NCBI GenBank assembly: GCA_050700115.1
Contig: JBOHGG010000021.1
Coordinates: 1-64,000 of the forward strand
Direction of reading: 5' to 3'
Source of the DNA: GCA-003244245 sp050700115
GTDB taxonomy: Bacteria > Actinomycetota > Actinomycetes > Mycobacteriales > Pseudonocardiaceae
DNA: 64,000 nt
Shown here piece after piece: positions 34,406 through 42,606 of the stretch. The notes below the pieces were generated by a model. The model made no database searches and was not told the DNA's origin. It saw only the letters and a list, made by a program, of their open reading frames with translations. A program made the translations under genes and the position numbers. How positions within the stretch are numbered: position 1 is the first letter of the stretch; each line of letters opens with the position of its first letter.

Positions 34406-34478
34406 GGGGCTGTAGCGCAGTTGGTAGCGCGTCTCGTTCGCATCGAGAAGGTCAGGGGTTCGATTCCCCTCAGCTCCA
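34406..34478 (+). tRNA. tRNA-Ala (anticodon CGC)
   Basis: A full cloverleaf is seen: acceptor GGGGCTG, D-arm GCGCAGTTGGTAGCGC, anticodon arm CTCGTTCGCATCGAG with anticodon CGC, T-arm AGGGGTTCGATTCCCCT and 3' CAGCTCCA. It decodes GCG. The accessory block begins at its 3' side with an AbiE module, a common insertion pattern, though I did not find a second copy of the tRNA end. Confidence 0.95.
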
Positions 34479-34629
34479 CTCTGAGTTCGATTTTGCGGTT
34501 GACCTGGGGTTTTGTGGGTTTGGCGCTCACCTCGCGTGATGGTGGGTTCGTGGTGAATCTGCTGGTCAGAGGCTGTCTTGGTGTTCTACTCCCGCAAGGT
34601 GTCTCGCTCTGGCTTCGGTGTTGTTCAGG

Positions 34630-35487
34630 TCAGGCGTGGGGGAACATGTGGAGCCATAGCCGGGTTACGTGGGCGACGGCTGCGGGGTAGGGCGGGATGT
34701 CAACAGCGTGGCTGGCTGCAAGTCGCTGGTAGCGGTCCGGCCACGACTCTGGCAGCTGCGGGAGGTCGCCCGGTGGTTCGGTGTTGCTGCGTTCGAGCCA
34801 TACGGTTCGGACTGCGGCTGCCGTTCGCTCGGGTGCGAGCAGACCGTGTTTGAGTAGGATGGTGAGGTCGACGAGGTCGCGGACTCGGGAGTTCTCGCGT
34901 TCCCCGAAGTCGCGGAGCATCCCGTGGAACTTCTCTGCCGCATGTCGGTGGATGTCGACCGCTTCGACCTCAACGGCTGGGATACCGGCGAAGGCCAAGG
35001 AGTTGGGTATGGCGAGCCTGTCGGTGGCGTGAAGTTCATGAGTCCTGGGCGACACATCGAGTTGGACGCGGCCGAAGGGCTTGTCGGCCAGTTGCGCGCC
35101 GACCTTGGCGCGCCAGGTTAGGAATCCGCCGCTGTCATCGCGTAGCAGTTCCGGCGGGCCGACTGTGAAGATGAAGAAGTCATGGTCGAGGTCAATGGTG
35201 AGGATCTCGATAAGTCGCTCGTGGAGGTCGGGCGCGCTGTTGACGTCATCGCGAAGGCCGAGGTCGACGTCCTTGGTCAGCCGGGCGTCGTCACGTAGGC
35301 GAATCTCGAGCGCCATGCCACCTTTGAGTACCCATGGCCCTGGCTCTGCCGCTTGGATGCGGGCGATGATGCGCTCGAACATCACCCGTCGGCGTAGCCG
35401 GTCCAGACTGGCTCCGGTCTCGTTAGATCGTGCCAGCAGCCGGTTTTCCAATGCGGTGCGTAGTGCCTGCGCCGATTGGTAGGTCAT
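34630..35487 (-). CDS. abiEii: AbiEii-type nucleotidyltransferase toxin
   Basis: The 285-residue protein has the AbiEii/AbiGii fold. GPWVLKGGMALEIRL and LTKDVDLGLRDD give the KGG and DxD active-site motifs. Further signatures are WRAKVGAQLADKPFGRVQLD and AEKFHGMLRDFGERENSRVR DL. These toxins are GTP-dependent nucleotidyltransferases that cause abortive infection by altering tRNA. The start ATG 35487 overlaps the antitoxin stop by 4 bases. Both partners look intact, so this is a live type IV-like module. Confidence 0.88.
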   Translation of the reverse strand: MTYQSAQALRTALENRLLARSNETGASLDRLRRRVMFERIIARIQAAEPGPWVLKGGMALEIRLRDDARLTKDVDLGLRDDVNSAPDLHERLIEILTIDLDHDFFIFTVGPPELLRDDSGGFLTWRAKVGAQLADKPFGRVQLDVSPRTHELHATDRLAIPNSLAFAGIPAVEVEAVDIHRHAAEKFHGMLRDFGERENSRVRDLVDLTILLKHGLLAPERTAAAVRTVWLERSNTEPPGDLPQLPESWPDRYQRLAASHAVDIPPYPAAVAHVTRLWLHMFPHA

Positions 35488-36080
35488 GGCGTCTCAGCTT
35501 GTTGGATCGCGCGCTCGATGTAGAGCGCGGCGCGGGGGTCAAGGGCCTCGGCGCGGGATCGGAGGCGGCGATTGGTAACCAGGCCGGCGCGCCGCGCGTC
35601 GTCGATGGCGCGGGCGAGCTGGTCCTCATCGGGTGCGTTCGCGGCGATGTCGATGATCGTTCGCAGTGGAGTGGTCACCCAGTATCCCGAGCGTTCGGAG
35701 ACGTCATTGGCGGGAAGCTCGGCGTAGTGAAGTTCTACGGCGTCGTTGCGCATGGTGAATCCTAGTGGAACCGTCAGATGGATATGCTGTGATTCGAACT
35801 CGCCGATGCCATGCACGCTCATGGCCGACTCGTGTGACACGACCGCTCGTCCTCGCGACCACAGAGTCCAGCGGGCGAGTTCGTCGTGCGCGCCTGGAGC
35901 CCACTCGACGAGGCGGAACAGGCCACGATCAATGCGCCACCAGTTGCCCGCCCCAACGTGGTGGGCCTGCGCCTGGTGGGAGTAGCCGAGCGTCTTCGCC
36001 TGAGCGGCGGTGAAGTAGCCGCCTTGTCCGGCGGCGAGCTCGAAGAGCCTCCGACGGAGGTCGCGTCGATCAACTGACAC
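35484..36080 (-). CDS. abiEi: AbiEi-type antitoxin/transcriptional regulator
   Basis: GTG 36080 (AGGATGGG upstream) gives 198 residues. The N-terminal winged helix is seen as AAGQGGYFTAAQAKTLGYSH, HHVGAGNWWRIDRGLFRLVE. The C-terminal domain carries ARWTLWSRGRAVVSHESAMS, HIHLTVP and GYWVTTPLRTIIDIAA. AbiEi proteins repress their own promoter and prevent toxicity of AbiEii. Sequence upstream (36081-36140) is AT-rich and likely holds the promoter. Confidence 0.85.
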   Translation of the reverse strand: MSVDRRDLRRRLFELAAGQGGYFTAAQAKTLGYSHQAQAHHVGAGNWWRIDRGLFRLVEWAPGAHDELARWTLWSRGRAVVSHESAMSVHGIGEFESQHIHLTVPLGFTMRNDAVELHYAELPANDVSERSGYWVTTPLRTIIDIAANAPDEDQLARAIDDARRAGLVTNRRLRSRAEALDPRAALYIERAIQQAETP

Positions 36081-36143
36081 CAGCCCATCCTACAGTAAAA
36101 CTTTAGTTCCAAACCAATGCGTTCTATAGAAATCAAGTTATAG

Positions 36144-36690
36144 TTAAGTCTGGATCTGTTTGACAGCGTGCTCGAACGCCGCGGCGGGGGATGTGGTGGC
36201 ACTCGTCCACGACGATCAGCCCGTAGCCGCTGGTGAGCTGTTCGACGTCGGTCTTGCGGCCAGGGTTTGCAGCATCGCGACGTCGATCACCTCACGGGTT
36301 TTGCGGCGACCGCCGCCGAGTTGGCCAGGCCTGACTCCCAGCAGGTCGCTGATGCAGGTCCGCCACTGGTCGGCCAGGGCCTTGCGGTCGACGAGCACGA
36401 GCGTGGAGGTCGCGGAGGTGGCGATCACCGCGCAGGCGATCACGGTCTTGCCCGCTCCTGGTGGCGCGACCAGCACACCGAGGTCATGGTCGCGCAGATT
36501 GTCCACGGCGTCCCTGCTGCTCGCGGGTCAGCGTGGCGGCGAACGTGAACTCCCGCGCCTCGCTGGCCTGCCGTTCGTCGGTGACCTCGAGCAGTTGGGT
36601 GACGGTATCCGCGCCGACGAGGTTCACGGGCGGATTCGAGAACCCGGCCTCGAAGACGGCACGCCCACGCCACGCTCACCGGCGCATGCC
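36144..36690 (-). pseudogene. Superfamily II helicase remnant (TOTE-type)
   Basis: Reading leftward: LVGADTVTQLLEVTDERQAS and REFTFAATLTREQQ, then a one-base shift to DAVDNLRDHDLGVLVAPPGA with Walker A APPGAGKT and LVLVDRKALADQWRTCISDL, then in another frame LTSGYGLIVVDECHHIP with the DExH box, then AAAFEHAVKQIQT and TAA at 36144. At least two frameshifts and loss of both ends make it dead. The pattern HDLGVLVAPPGAGKT is that of DEAD helicases of primase-helicase (TOTE) conflict systems, but SNF2-like assignment remains possible. Confidence 0.6.
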
Positions 36691-36709
36691 GTACCCGGCA
36701 CAGGCCGCC

Positions 36710-38968
36710 TTACTTTCGCGCCGGTGCGTCGCCCCACGTCGACGTCAGCCATGCCAGGTCGGTCACGGCCCGCTGCCGCGCGTTCTTGGCGCGCGTGAAC
36801 AGGGCGTCGGTCTTGGTCAGCACGAGCGTGTATGGCCGACCCTGCCGCCGGGTCTGATGCCGCACTGGCAGCCCGGCCGAGTCTATCTGGGTGTGCACGT
36901 GCCGCCGCCCGTCGGTTGCCAGGGGCCACTCGAAGATCCGCCGCGACCGGGAGCGGAGAAACGTCCCCAGGGTGTCACAAAGGTCGCACCGGCACCCGGT
37001 CCATTCGATCGACCAGTCGTCTTCGTCACGCGGCGGCCTCGCGATGATCGCGCCGAGCCGCTTCGCGCAGTCGCGGGCTACCGTGTCGAGCCCCGCTGGT
37101 CGCCGCGGGTGCGCCGAACGCAGCGCCGGCATCAGGCACTCCAGCACGGTGTCCTCGGACTCGCGCAGCGCTGTCGTGATCTCGTCGCGCAGCGTGTCGT
37201 CGGGCGCCTCGAGCAGCCGGACCAGCGGCGAGCTGAGCATCTCCAGCTGTGGCTGGCGGAATTCGGTTCGCGTGGTGGTGGTCCAGGACTGGAGCTGGCC
37301 GTCCATCCACTGCCAGGTCCTGGTGGCCAGCAGCCGCGCCACCTCCGGCGTCCCGGCGGCACGCAGCGCCCCACACAGCCCTGGCAGCCTGTCGATCCAC
37401 TCGTACCGGTCGGTTCCGTAGTGGTGCCTTTGCCCGAACCACCCGTCGATGACGTTGCACGTCCACTGCTCACCGTATCGCCCGGCCGCCGCCAGCCCGC
37501 CTGCGTGTTCCTGCGCGAGCGTTTCGATCCGGAACGGCTCCAGCAGCATCGTGGCCGTCCCGGCAACGTCGAGGCCCGCTGCCACGTCCAGCGCGGTGCC
37601 GAGCAGGCCCGCCTGTGTCGCGGTCTTTTTCCAGAACGGCGCGAGCGACTCCGCCGCGACACGTGCGTCCTCCAAGTCTCCCGCCTCGATGCGGTCGCGG
37701 AGCTCGTGCAAAGCCCACTGCGATCCGGCCTCGGCGCGCGCCGCGAACGCCCGGTCTCGCGGCCATACGACAACCGCGGCCCGCCGGTACCACCGATCGA
37801 GCGTGTTGCCGTAGTTGCCCATGTAGCCCTCGTAGTCGGACTGGTAGGGTTGCAGGTCCGCGCTCGGGGTGCTGGCACACACCTCGTGGTCGGGAACATG
37901 CAGCGAGATCGGCTCGCCGCCGCTGCCGTCCGGGCTGGTCCACCAGCCGAGGGTGATCTCGTCGTCGATCAGCGAATGGAGCTGATAATCGTCGGGGTCC
38001 TCGTCGTCCTCGTAAGAGTCGTAGTCGTTCCCGGGGGCGCTGCCGGACGGTTCGGCGTCCCAGGTCTCCTTCACCTCCGCGAGCGCCAGCACCGCGTCGC
38101 ACCCGGCCTGCTCGGCCGCGGCGCGTACCAGCGTGGCTCGCTCCGCGTCGGCGCCCTTGAGCCGGCGCCAGTTCAGGCCTCGCTGGGTGTATTCGTGGTC
38201 GAGCAGGAAGACCAGCCGGTTCGGCGTGCCGAGGTCGCGGCCGCCGTACCGCGGGGCGGCTGGCGTGGTGAAGTGCTCGGTCAGGCAGTGCGCCAGCTCG
38301 GTGGCGGGGCCGGTCTCCGGAGCAGGGGTCTCGGCGGCGGCCAGCAGGTTGAACGTGAGCGTCACCCGGTACCCGGACCTGACCTGCGTGACCTGGTGGC
38401 GGCAGTCGGCGTAGAACGCGAGGAGGGTCAGCTCCTCCTTCGAGGCGCGGTAGGCCCTGGTTTCGCCGGCGTGGTCGATGACCAGTTCCCCGCCGGTGTG
38501 TGCCGAGGGCAGTGACACCACCAGCGTGCCCACCATGGCGTCGTGCTTTTCCGAGTCCTGGTGGGGAAGGAAGAACTGTCCCTTGCCGTAGACCAGCATC
38601 GAGTGCGGCTCGGCCCGCAGCCGTGCCGTCCGCGGGAGCCCGAGCTCGTCACGGAAGTGCTCCAGCGCGCGGTCCAGCAGCGCCGTCCAGCCGGGCCCGC
38701 CGAGCGTGATCTGATCCGGGGTGAGTTCCCAGGTGTCACGGACGCTGGTGTCCGTCAGCGTCTCCTCGCCCTGGCCGAACATCGCCGACCGCGCCACCGC
38801 GATCAGCTTCTTCGCCAGAGGCGCGCGGACCGGAAGGCTCACCGGCCCGACGCCAGCCACTTCAAGCTGCAGGAGATGCGCCGGCGCCAGCAGCTCAGCG
38901 CTGAACGACCCGGTCGGTTCGGAATCGCCGAGCAATCCCGCCAGTCGTTCCCGTGCCGTGGTCGCCAT
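36710..38968 (-). CDS. Large 2-oxoglutarate/Fe(II) oxygenase-like protein, 752 residues
   Basis: ATG 38968 gives a long protein. Residues about 80-260 form a prolyl-4-hydroxylase-type jelly roll: MLVYGKGQFFLPHQDSEKHD (iron ligands His and Asp of HQD), TLVVSLPSAHTGGELVIDHA, LLAFYADCRHQVTQVRSGYR (distal His and the 2-oxoglutarate Arg) and VTLTFNLLA. The other 490 residues are helical, Trp-rich and cysteine-poor except for CRCDLCDTLG (a CxCxxC group near residue 660), and match nothing I know. Such long fused forms occur in scattered bacteria and fungi. Substrate unknown; protein hydroxylation is plausible. Confidence 0.75.
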   Translation of the reverse strand: MATTARERLAGLLGDSEPTGSFSAELLAPAHLLQLEVAGVGPVSLPVRAPLAKKLIAVARSAMFGQGEETLTDTSVRDTWELTPDQITLGGPGWTALLDRALEHFRDELGLPRTARLRAEPHSMLVYGKGQFFLPHQDSEKHDAMVGTLVVSLPSAHTGGELVIDHAGETRAYRASKEELTLLAFYADCRHQVTQVRSGYRVTLTFNLLAAAETPAPETGPATELAHCLTEHFTTPAAPRYGGRDLGTPNRLVFLLDHEYTQRGLNWRRLKGADAERATLVRAAAEQAGCDAVLALAEVKETWDAEPSGSAPGNDYDSYEDDEDPDDYQLHSLIDDEITLGWWTSPDGSGGEPISLHVPDHEVCASTPSADLQPYQSDYEGYMGNYGNTLDRWYRRAAVVVWPRDRAFAARAEAGSQWALHELRDRIEAGDLEDARVAAESLAPFWKKTATQAGLLGTALDVAAGLDVAGTATMLLEPFRIETLAQEHAGGLAAAGRYGEQWTCNVIDGWFGQRHHYGTDRYEWIDRLPGLCGALRAAGTPEVARLLATRTWQWMDGQLQSWTTTTRTEFRQPQLEMLSSPLVRLLEAPDDTLRDEITTALRESEDTVLECLMPALRSAHPRRPAGLDTVARDCAKRLGAIIARPPRDEDDWSIEWTGCRCDLCDTLGTFLRSRSRRIFEWPLATDGRRHVHTQIDSAGLPVRHQTRRQGRPYTLVLTKTDALFTRAKNARQRAVTDLAWLTSTWGDAPARK

Positions 38969-39105
38969 GTGGCCCCTCGCGTGCTCGCCGTGTTCTTCCG
39001 CGGCCAGACTGTAGCGGCGGCCGACGGGGATGCCGCCAGACGCCCGAGCCCGCTCGCTCGATCAAGTGCGGGCTGCGGCCCACAGTCGTCGTAGCGTTGT
39101 CAGCC

Positions 39106-39675
39106 GTGCCAACCGACAATGTGACCGTGCGTTATCGTCGAGCCGTAGAGAAGCTCCGTTTCCTGGCTGACCGGTGTCAGTGGACGACTCGCCTGCCGGC
39201 CGATGAGCCGTTCCTGCACGAGGCTTATGTTTTCGGCGAGATCCTCAACGGCGCCGACCTGATCGAGTGCCTCAACGTGGCGTTCGCGCTCAACCTGCCG
39301 CCGGAGGAGGTGCCCTGGTGTTCGCAACCACCGGGAACGGCGTGGCTGGTGGACAACCTGCGGCTCGACAAAGGTGGCATCGCGTACTGGTGGCGCTCCC
39401 GGCACGAGCCGGTTGGGAACCACGTCATCCGTGATCCCGTGCGGTTCTGGTCTCTCGACGGGACCGACGAGGCCGTGCTGGACACGCTGCGGGAACGCCG
39501 GTTCGCGGACCTGCCGAGGCTGACGGCGAGCACCACGGAGGTGCAGCGGCGCACCGCGATGAAGCTCGGCCGAGGATCTTCAGCAGCTGGGCTTGTGCCT
39601 TGTTGGCGAGCGGCTGGTATGTGTCGGTCAGCCCAGGGTGTAGCGGCCCAGTGCGGTGAGTCGGATCGCCTGTAG
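39106..39675 (+). CDS. Conserved actinomycete protein with a damaged C-terminus
   Basis: GTG 39106 begins VPTDNVTVRYRRAVEKLRFL and continues EPFLHEAYVFGEILNGADLI, FALNLPPEEVPW, WWRSRHEPVGNHVIRDPVRF and ERRFADLPRLTASTTEVQRR. This is a conserved protein of unknown function in Streptomyces-like genomes (I believe DUF7711). From about 39560 the sequence no longer looks coding and runs into the convergent gene, whereas homologues continue with a helical C-terminal domain. Probably a truncated, inactive copy. Confidence 0.55.
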   Translation: MPTDNVTVRYRRAVEKLRFLADRCQWTTRLPADEPFLHEAYVFGEILNGADLIECLNVAFALNLPPEEVPWCSQPPGTAWLVDNLRLDKGGIAYWWRSRHEPVGNHVIRDPVRFWSLDGTDEAVLDTLRERRFADLPRLTASTTEVQRRTAMKLGRGSSAAGLVPCWRAAGMCRSAQGVAAQCGESDRL

Positions 39676-40464
39676 GCCGTCGTACCTGCTCAACGTCTCT
39701 AGATCGTCACCGCCACAATTATCTTGGAAGTCCTCCCGGGCTCCCGTCGGGTGAACGTAGTCGAGGTCAAAAAGTCCCAGTGTGCCGGCGTATTCGAACA
39801 GCACCGCAAGGGTGTAGCGGCCTTCGAGGATCTCCCACGCATGGAAGCCGTCGTAGCCCAGACTGCCGTACTGGGCGTCGACGAGATACAGCATCCATAG
39901 CGCCATCTCGCCGCGGGCGATGGTGGGGCTCAGGTTGTCCCGTCGCATGGTTGTGAACAGGGCGTCCACGCCGATCCACTCGTCGGGTGGGCAGCTGGCT
40001 AAGGCCTTGGCGACCGTCTGGCGGCGGGTTTTAGCCGGGGTGAGGACGTTACGGGCGCGCTGTCCCTTGATCTGCGCGATCCGGCTGAACTCGTCGATCA
40101 CCGTGTGGGTCAGCCAGCGCTGCCACGGCTGGCGGATGACCTCAGCCGGCGGTTTCCGCAGGGCGCCGCGGCCCTTCGCGGTCAACTGGAGCCGCCCGCC
40201 CTCGATCTTTGCAAGTCCACCGGCCTGGATCAGCAGCGGCCAGGAGAACGAAGCGATCGGGTCGTGAAGGTAGAAGTCGCGGTACGCGAGATGTTCCTCG
40301 ACAGTGTGGACGGTCGCCGCGGAGGGGCGGCTGGTTTTCTCGCTGCAGCGCAACTCGCCCGCCGCGCACAGCTCCAGCACCGTGCGCAGGTTGAGCTGGG
40401 CTTCCTGTTCGGTAAGGCGTATCCGGTGCTCCCCGATGTCACGCAACGGGCTCGCATCGCTCAT
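39628..40464 (-). CDS. Conserved hypothetical protein, 278 residues, winged-helix-like
   Basis: The frame is intact, from MSDASPLRDIGEHRIRLTEQ to LTALGRYTLG. The N-terminal half has helix-turn-helix-like spacing (LAKIEGGRLQLTAKGRGAL) and LTHTVIDEFSRIAQIKGQ. The middle has DEWIGVDALFTTMRRDNLSP, and the end DAQYGSLGYDGFHAWEILEG with YDGLQAIRLTALGRY, again like a winged helix. Homologues exist in actinomycetes, often in accessory regions, with no known function. It neighbours the large oxygenase and the broken helicase. Confidence 0.65.
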   Translation of the reverse strand: MSDASPLRDIGEHRIRLTEQEAQLNLRTVLELCAAGELRCSEKTSRPSAATVHTVEEHLAYRDFYLHDPIASFSWPLLIQAGGLAKIEGGRLQLTAKGRGALRKPPAEVIRQPWQRWLTHTVIDEFSRIAQIKGQRARNVLTPAKTRRQTVAKALASCPPDEWIGVDALFTTMRRDNLSPTIARGEMALWMLYLVDAQYGSLGYDGFHAWEILEGRYTLAVLFEYAGTLGLFDLDYVHPTGAREDFQDNCGGDDLETLSRYDGLQAIRLTALGRYTLG

Positions 40465-40620
40465 CGTCCTCGCTCATTTCAGCCAGTGGCGTTATGCCTT
40501 GATCCACTGCGCCCTCAGGCGTAGGCGTCGGCAACGGCAGATCCAGGATCGGGATGCGCTGCTGCCACCGGCCACGCATCCGTGAGCGGACACACTCCAC
40601 CGCAGTGGAGTCGATGACCC

Positions 40621-40690
40621 AGTCGTCGTCGGTCCTGACATCCAGTGCGACCGCGAGGGTATCCAGATCGGTGTCCACAAGGGCCTCCGG
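40621..40690 (-). pseudogene. IS982-like transposase N-terminal remnant
   Basis: DTDLDTLAVALDVRTDD resembles the very N-terminus of IS982-family transposases (DLDTLATALYVKTDD). Nothing of the catalytic DDE domain follows. Only about 20 residues support this, so it is a weak call. Confidence 0.35.
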
Positions 40691-40767
40691 GTTCGACGAT
40701 GGGTTCGTAACACCGATCTTGGGCTCGCACTGCTGCGACACATCAACGCGGTTGGGAGGCTCTTGAC

Positions 40768-40990
40768 GCTCTTGAGGCTCGAGCCGTGGGCAGCGGTGAG
40801 GGAGACGGCGGTGGCGCCCTCGCGGTAGGCAGTGATCGACTCGGCAGTGTCGCGCTCATCGAGGTGGTTGTGCCGGCCCCATCGACGCTTCGCGCTCGGT
40901 GCCGAGGCACAGGGGCCGGTGAGAGCCCAGCGTGTGACAAAGCCGCAGATCAGCAGCTTGCACCGAGTGCGAGTAAGCGGCAAGCACCTC
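40768..40990 (-). pseudogene. Serine recombinase C-terminal remnant
   Basis: The minus strand reads ...RRWGRHNHLDERDTAESITA with YREGATAVSLTAAHGSSLKS VKSL, which looks like the C-terminal helix-turn-helix of a serine resolvase/invertase (repeating TATKLA-HGVSLSTVKR pattern). The N-terminal half of a similar enzyme is found at 41713-41910. The two pieces flank the YefM/RelE-type module and are not joined. Confidence 0.45.
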
Positions 40991-41006
40991 CACAGACGAA
41001 TGTCCA
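40968..41006. repeat. 39-bp direct repeat, left copy
   Basis: TGCGAGTAAGCGGCAAGCAC... at 40968-41006 matches 41732-41770 at about 34 of 39 positions by eye, in the same orientation. The two copies flank the toxin-antitoxin pair at 41096-41607. Confidence 0.75.
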
Positions 41007-41028
41007 GGTCCTTGACCTGGACATTCGT
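40996..41028. repeat. Perfect 15-bp-arm palindrome
   Basis: ACGAATGTCCAGGTC (40996-41010), a 3-base loop and GACCTGGACATTCGT (41014-41028). It is a compact, perfect hairpin that overlaps the left direct repeat and lies downstream of the RelE-type toxin gene (minus strand, ends 41096). It may be a terminator or recombinase site. Confidence 0.7.
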
Positions 41029-41095
41029 TATTCTTGAGTGTGCGAGTTGTCGCCCGCAGGTGGTCGTGGCTCGACCGATTTGACTACGTACACCC

Positions 41096-41347
41096 TTAGT
41101 AGTGGTATCGCGCTTGCACGATGATGAGTTCTTCGTCCCGGAGTTGATAGACAAGGCGGTGTTCGTCGGTGATGCGGCGAGACCAGTAGCCGGACAAGTT
41201 ATGTGATAAGCGCTCGGGCTTGCCGATGCCCGTTGCGGGGTCACGCGCCGATTCCTCGATCATGCGGTTGATCCGCTTGAGGATCGTCCGTTCGTTGGCC
41301 CAGGAGGTGTAGTCCTCCCACCCGTCGCGGGTGAAGCTGATCTTCAC
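41096..41347 (-). CDS. YoeB/RelE-type mRNA interferase toxin (Txe family)
   Basis: GTG 41347 overlaps the antitoxin stop (GTGA). The 83-residue protein reads VKISFTRDGWEDYTSWANER, LKRINRMIEESARDP, GIGKPERLSHNLSGYWSRRI and TDEHRLVYQL ending in ARYHY. This is the YoeB/Txe pattern with catalytic Glu, Arg and C-terminal His-Tyr. It cleaves mRNA at the ribosome. The module is intact. Confidence 0.9.
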   Translation of the reverse strand: MKISFTRDGWEDYTSWANERTILKRINRMIEESARDPATGIGKPERLSHNLSGYWSRRITDEHRLVYQLRDEELIIVQARYHY

Positions 41348-41607
41348 GCGACATCGTGTTGCGGGTCGAGCAACTCCTGCACCTCGATGCGACCGGCTTC
41401 GGCGTCGGCGATGCTGCGCAGCAGGCGCTCCGCGTTGACCGGGGACCGGAGTAGATGGGCTGTCTCCATGAGCGAGCGCCACTGATCGGCGGACACCAGG
41501 TATGCCGTGCCCGCCTTCGAGACGATCTCTACCGGCTCCTGGTCATCGTTGACCTGCTCGATCAGTGGGAACAGGCGCTTACGGGCCTCGCTTGCTGACA
41601 TTGCCAT
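41344..41607 (-). CDS. YefM/Phd-type antitoxin
   Basis: Of four clustered ATGs, 41607 is chosen for spacing to GAGGGAG. The 87-residue protein reads MAMSASEARKRLFPLIEQVN, EIVSKAGTAYLVSADQWRSL, METAHLLRSPVNAERLLRSI, the Phd/YefM fold with DNA-binding N-terminus and toxin-binding C-terminus. A broken paralogue lies at 43453-43713. Confidence 0.9.
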   Translation of the reverse strand: MAMSASEARKRLFPLIEQVNDDQEPVEIVSKAGTAYLVSADQWRSLMETAHLLRSPVNAERLLRSIADAEAGRIEVQELLDPQHDVA

Positions 41608-41712
41608 CATCATCACTCCCTCGTACCAGAAGATGGTACCAGCCTGTCCCCCGTGAGGCGAAGCCGCAGGATGGTGAGCAGTCTCGCTTGCCGATCCGTG
41701 TGTTCGCACAGC

Positions 41713-41910
41713 TCAGACGCCTACGCGGGTGTGCGAGTAAGCGACAAGCACCTCCACTGATGAACGCCCAAGGGAGCGGGCGAGTCGATCGAGCTCGGGT
41801 GCCACAAGGGTATTGTCGGCTCGGATTTCTGCGAGCGCTTGGTTGGGTCCGGGGTGCTTGCGGTTCGTACCGGTCAGACCGTTGTGCGGTTGCTGGCCAC
41901 CGGCCGAGTC
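41713..41910 (-). pseudogene. Serine recombinase N-terminal remnant
   Basis: GLTGTNRKHPGPNQALAEIR and NTLVAPELDRLARSLG match the resolvase catalytic domain around the conserved GTN..RP and LDRLARS helices. The catalytic Ser and the start are missing and the frame ends just inside the right direct repeat (41732-41770). The likely C-terminal half lies beyond the toxin-antitoxin pair. Confidence 0.6.
41732..41770. repeat. 39-bp direct repeat, right copy
   Basis: Partner of 40968-41006. It includes the end of the recombinase N-terminal remnant. Together the two copies bracket the toxin-antitoxin module. Confidence 0.75.
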
Positions 41911-41965
41911 AGTCTTGAAACGGTGTGTGAACGATCTGGAGGTCGCAGCATCTAGGGATGGTCGC

Positions 41966-42322
41966 ATGACGAGGGACGAGGTGCTCGACCGGTGTGCGAG
42001 CCTGCCCGGGTCGATCGAGGACTACCCGTTCGGAGATGGCGTTGCCGTGTTCAAGGTCGGAGGCCGGATGTTCGCTCTGGTGTCTCTCGACGGGGAGCCG
42101 GGCAGCGTGAACCTCAAATGTGATCCGGAGCTTGCGCTTGCGCTGCGTGCCAAGTACGCCGCGGTTCGTCCCGGCTACCACCAGAACAAACGCCACTGGA
42201 ACACCGTGGAACTCGACGGTTCAATCGAGGACGACGAGCTTCGAGAGATGATCGACCACTCCTACGAACTTGTGGTGAGCCAGTTAACACGACGGTACCG
42301 GGACCTGCTCTTCGGCAGTTGA
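41966..42322 (+). CDS. MmcQ/YjbR family protein
   Basis: The 118-residue protein starts at ATG 41966 (MTRDEVLDRCASLPGSIEDY) and has the YjbR double-wing fold: PFGDGVAVFKVGGRMFALVS, NLKCDPELALALRAKYAAVR, PGYHQNKRHWNTVELDGSIE, LREMIDHSYELVVSQLTRRY. The family is thought to bind DNA, but the role is unproven. Intact and monocistronic. Confidence 0.85.
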   Translation: MTRDEVLDRCASLPGSIEDYPFGDGVAVFKVGGRMFALVSLDGEPGSVNLKCDPELALALRAKYAAVRPGYHQNKRHWNTVELDGSIEDDELREMIDHSYELVVSQLTRRYRDLLFGS

Positions 42323-42606
42323 TCCTCGTCTGCACGCCCGAGCCACCCTGGAACGCTGCAACCCGTTGACCTGCCCGGGTGGCAGCGCTCGTGGCTGAGT
42401 GGATCGGCCATGCTCCCGTGACCTCGAAGCAGCCAGGGCGCTCGGTAGGGCAAGCGGACGAGCATGCTGTCAGCTCGGTCTATCCGGTGGTTACGCGGCG
42501 GTCTTTCGCTCGGCGTGGCCAGCCACCGATGAGTTCATCGACTGGGCAGGGTCTATACCGGCAAAACCGCAAGCTGTGAACATGACCATGATCAGTGAGG
42601 GAACCC
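42323..42606. other. Intergenic stretch
   Basis: Nothing that I can support as a gene or element. It precedes the DUF899 gene, whose GAGGGA ribosome site is at about 42597-42602. Confidence 0.3.

Noticed and set aside
36461..38515. 684-residue plus-strand frame opposite the oxygenase gene
   Set aside because: It is a shadow of the oxygenase reading frame: Arg/Pro-rich, no domain, and it runs across the helicase remnant border.
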